This document shows, in pieces, positions 63,491 through 64,000 of a stretch of 64,000 nt of DNA (positions within the stretch are counted from its first letter, which is position 1; each line of letters opens with the position of its first letter). Location: NCBI GenBank assembly GCA_022447185.1, contig JAKVAY010000001.1, positions 76,996 through 140,995 of the forward strand. The letters run 5' to 3'. This DNA comes from Fuerstiella sp. (GTDB lineage: Bacteria; Planctomycetota; Planctomycetia; Planctomycetales; Planctomycetaceae). The notes under the pieces were generated by a model. That model ran no database searches, was not told the DNA's origin, and saw nothing but the letters and a program-made list of their open reading frames with translations. A program made the position numbers and the translations under genes.

Positions 63491-64000
63491 TCAGCCCTTG
63501 AAACAATACATGGCATCATCGGTGCGGATATAGATCCGTCCATCTCTGATCGCAGGCGTCCCCATGATTCGCTCACCGAAGTCGTACGATGACAGGATTG
63601 ACCATTCACGTCCGGCACTCAGAACCGTGATGACACCCTTCTCACTGCACATGTAGACCTTGCCGTCTCCGGCGACCAGGGATGCGTAGTAATTTCCGGG
63701 ACCACGTGCTCGGCCCTGTTTCAGCAAATCGCCGGTCGTGGCATCGAGTGTCGTGATGATCCCACTGTCCTTCACCATATACAGTACCCCTTTATACACA
63801 ATCGAGCTGGGAACTGTTGGCAGGCCCCTCCGATAGGTCCATTCGATGGCGGATGCTGTGACATCCCCTGTTCCACCGGGCCGAATCGCCATGGCCGTAT
63901 TTTGAGCCAGTTCAAATACGCGCGCATGCGCGTCCCACTCCGAATGATTAAGATGTTCATCCTGATCCACGTCAATGCGATAAAATCTTGAAAGGACCGG
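63491..64000 (-). CDS. PQQ-like beta-propeller protein, N terminus outside the window
   Basis: The C-terminal 169 residues of a propeller protein; the frame is open to the window edge, so the beginning is missing. The repeated pattern of PQQ-enzyme-type blades is clear: SSIVYKGVLYMVKDSGIITTLDATTG, ASLVAGDGKVYMCSEKG and TPAIRDGRIYIRTDDAMYCF, each with a hydrophobic strand, a Gly turn and an aromatic. The stop is a TGA at 63491-63493 after CFKG. Such proteins are plentiful in planctomycetes and often exported; neither an enzymatic active site nor a signal can be judged from this part. It precedes the BNR remnant on the same strand. Confidence 0.75.
   Translation of the reverse strand, partial: PVLSRFYRIDVDQDEHLNHSEWDAHARVFELAQNTAMAIRPGGTGDVTASAIEWTYRRGLPTVPSSIVYKGVLYMVKDSGIITTLDATTGDLLKQGRARGPGNYYASLVAGDGKVYMCSEKGVITVLSAGREWSILSSYDFGERIMGTPAIRDGRIYIRTDDAMYCFKG

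Overview
The window looks like a chromosomal segment of a planctomycete (Planctomycetota). The marker is the pairing of a DUF1501 Tat-exported protein with a very large PSD1-type cytochrome protein (heme motifs plus DUF1549/DUF1553-like regions). An EF-hand low-complexity secreted protein, a YdjY-type protein and mostly short, loosely organised operons fit the same picture. Genus cannot be fixed from the sequence alone. No rRNA, tRNA, IS element, prophage or CRISPR array was recognised.

Left end (1-13.3 kb): a tRNA-dihydrouridine synthase faces a four-gene minus-strand secondary-lipid cluster. It holds a 2938-residue iterative type I synthase (KS-CLF-AT-ACP-ACP-KR-DH-DH), an Sfp-type phosphopantetheinyl transferase, a FabL-type enoyl reductase acting in trans and a stand-alone thioester reductase. 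Together they form a self-contained assembly line: activate the ACPs, elongate, reduce, dehydrate, saturate and release the chain by reduction. The layout recalls polyunsaturated fatty acid and heterocyst glycolipid synthases. The product is unknown.

13.9-18.0 kb: a plus-strand metal ABC transporter operon (binding lipoprotein, ATPase, two permeases) with overlapping genes. The last permease carries a DtxR/MntR-type metal-sensing domain at its C terminus, and a perfect palindrome abuts the first start codon. 18.2-25 kb: an arsenite methyltransferase, a HAD protein, an archaeal-type phosphoglycerate mutase and murE-murF with the meso-diaminopimelate signature, which argues for peptidoglycan.

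25-40.5 kb: a TolC-like outer-membrane lipoprotein, a YdjM-type membrane metalloprotein, a serine hydrolase, a class IV aminotransferase, a C-terminal processing protease, PgpA, a STAS protein, the DUF1501/PSD1 pair, a YdjY-like protein and a cold-shock protein. 40.7-49.9 kb: a probable sugar-acid or peptide catabolic locus (MlrC-type metalloprotein, D-mannonate-dehydratase-like enolase, second enolase-superfamily protein, MFS carrier), a two-domain alpha/beta hydrolase and an EF-hand protein.

50-64 kb: a selenocysteine operon selB-selA-selD, with SelD fused to an NADH-dehydrogenase-like flavoprotein; selC was not found. Then come fumC, a dnaN-dciA-gyrB replication block lacking dnaA and recF, a D-threonine-aldolase-like enzyme, a decayed BNR-propeller gene remnant and a PQQ-like propeller gene cut by the window edge.
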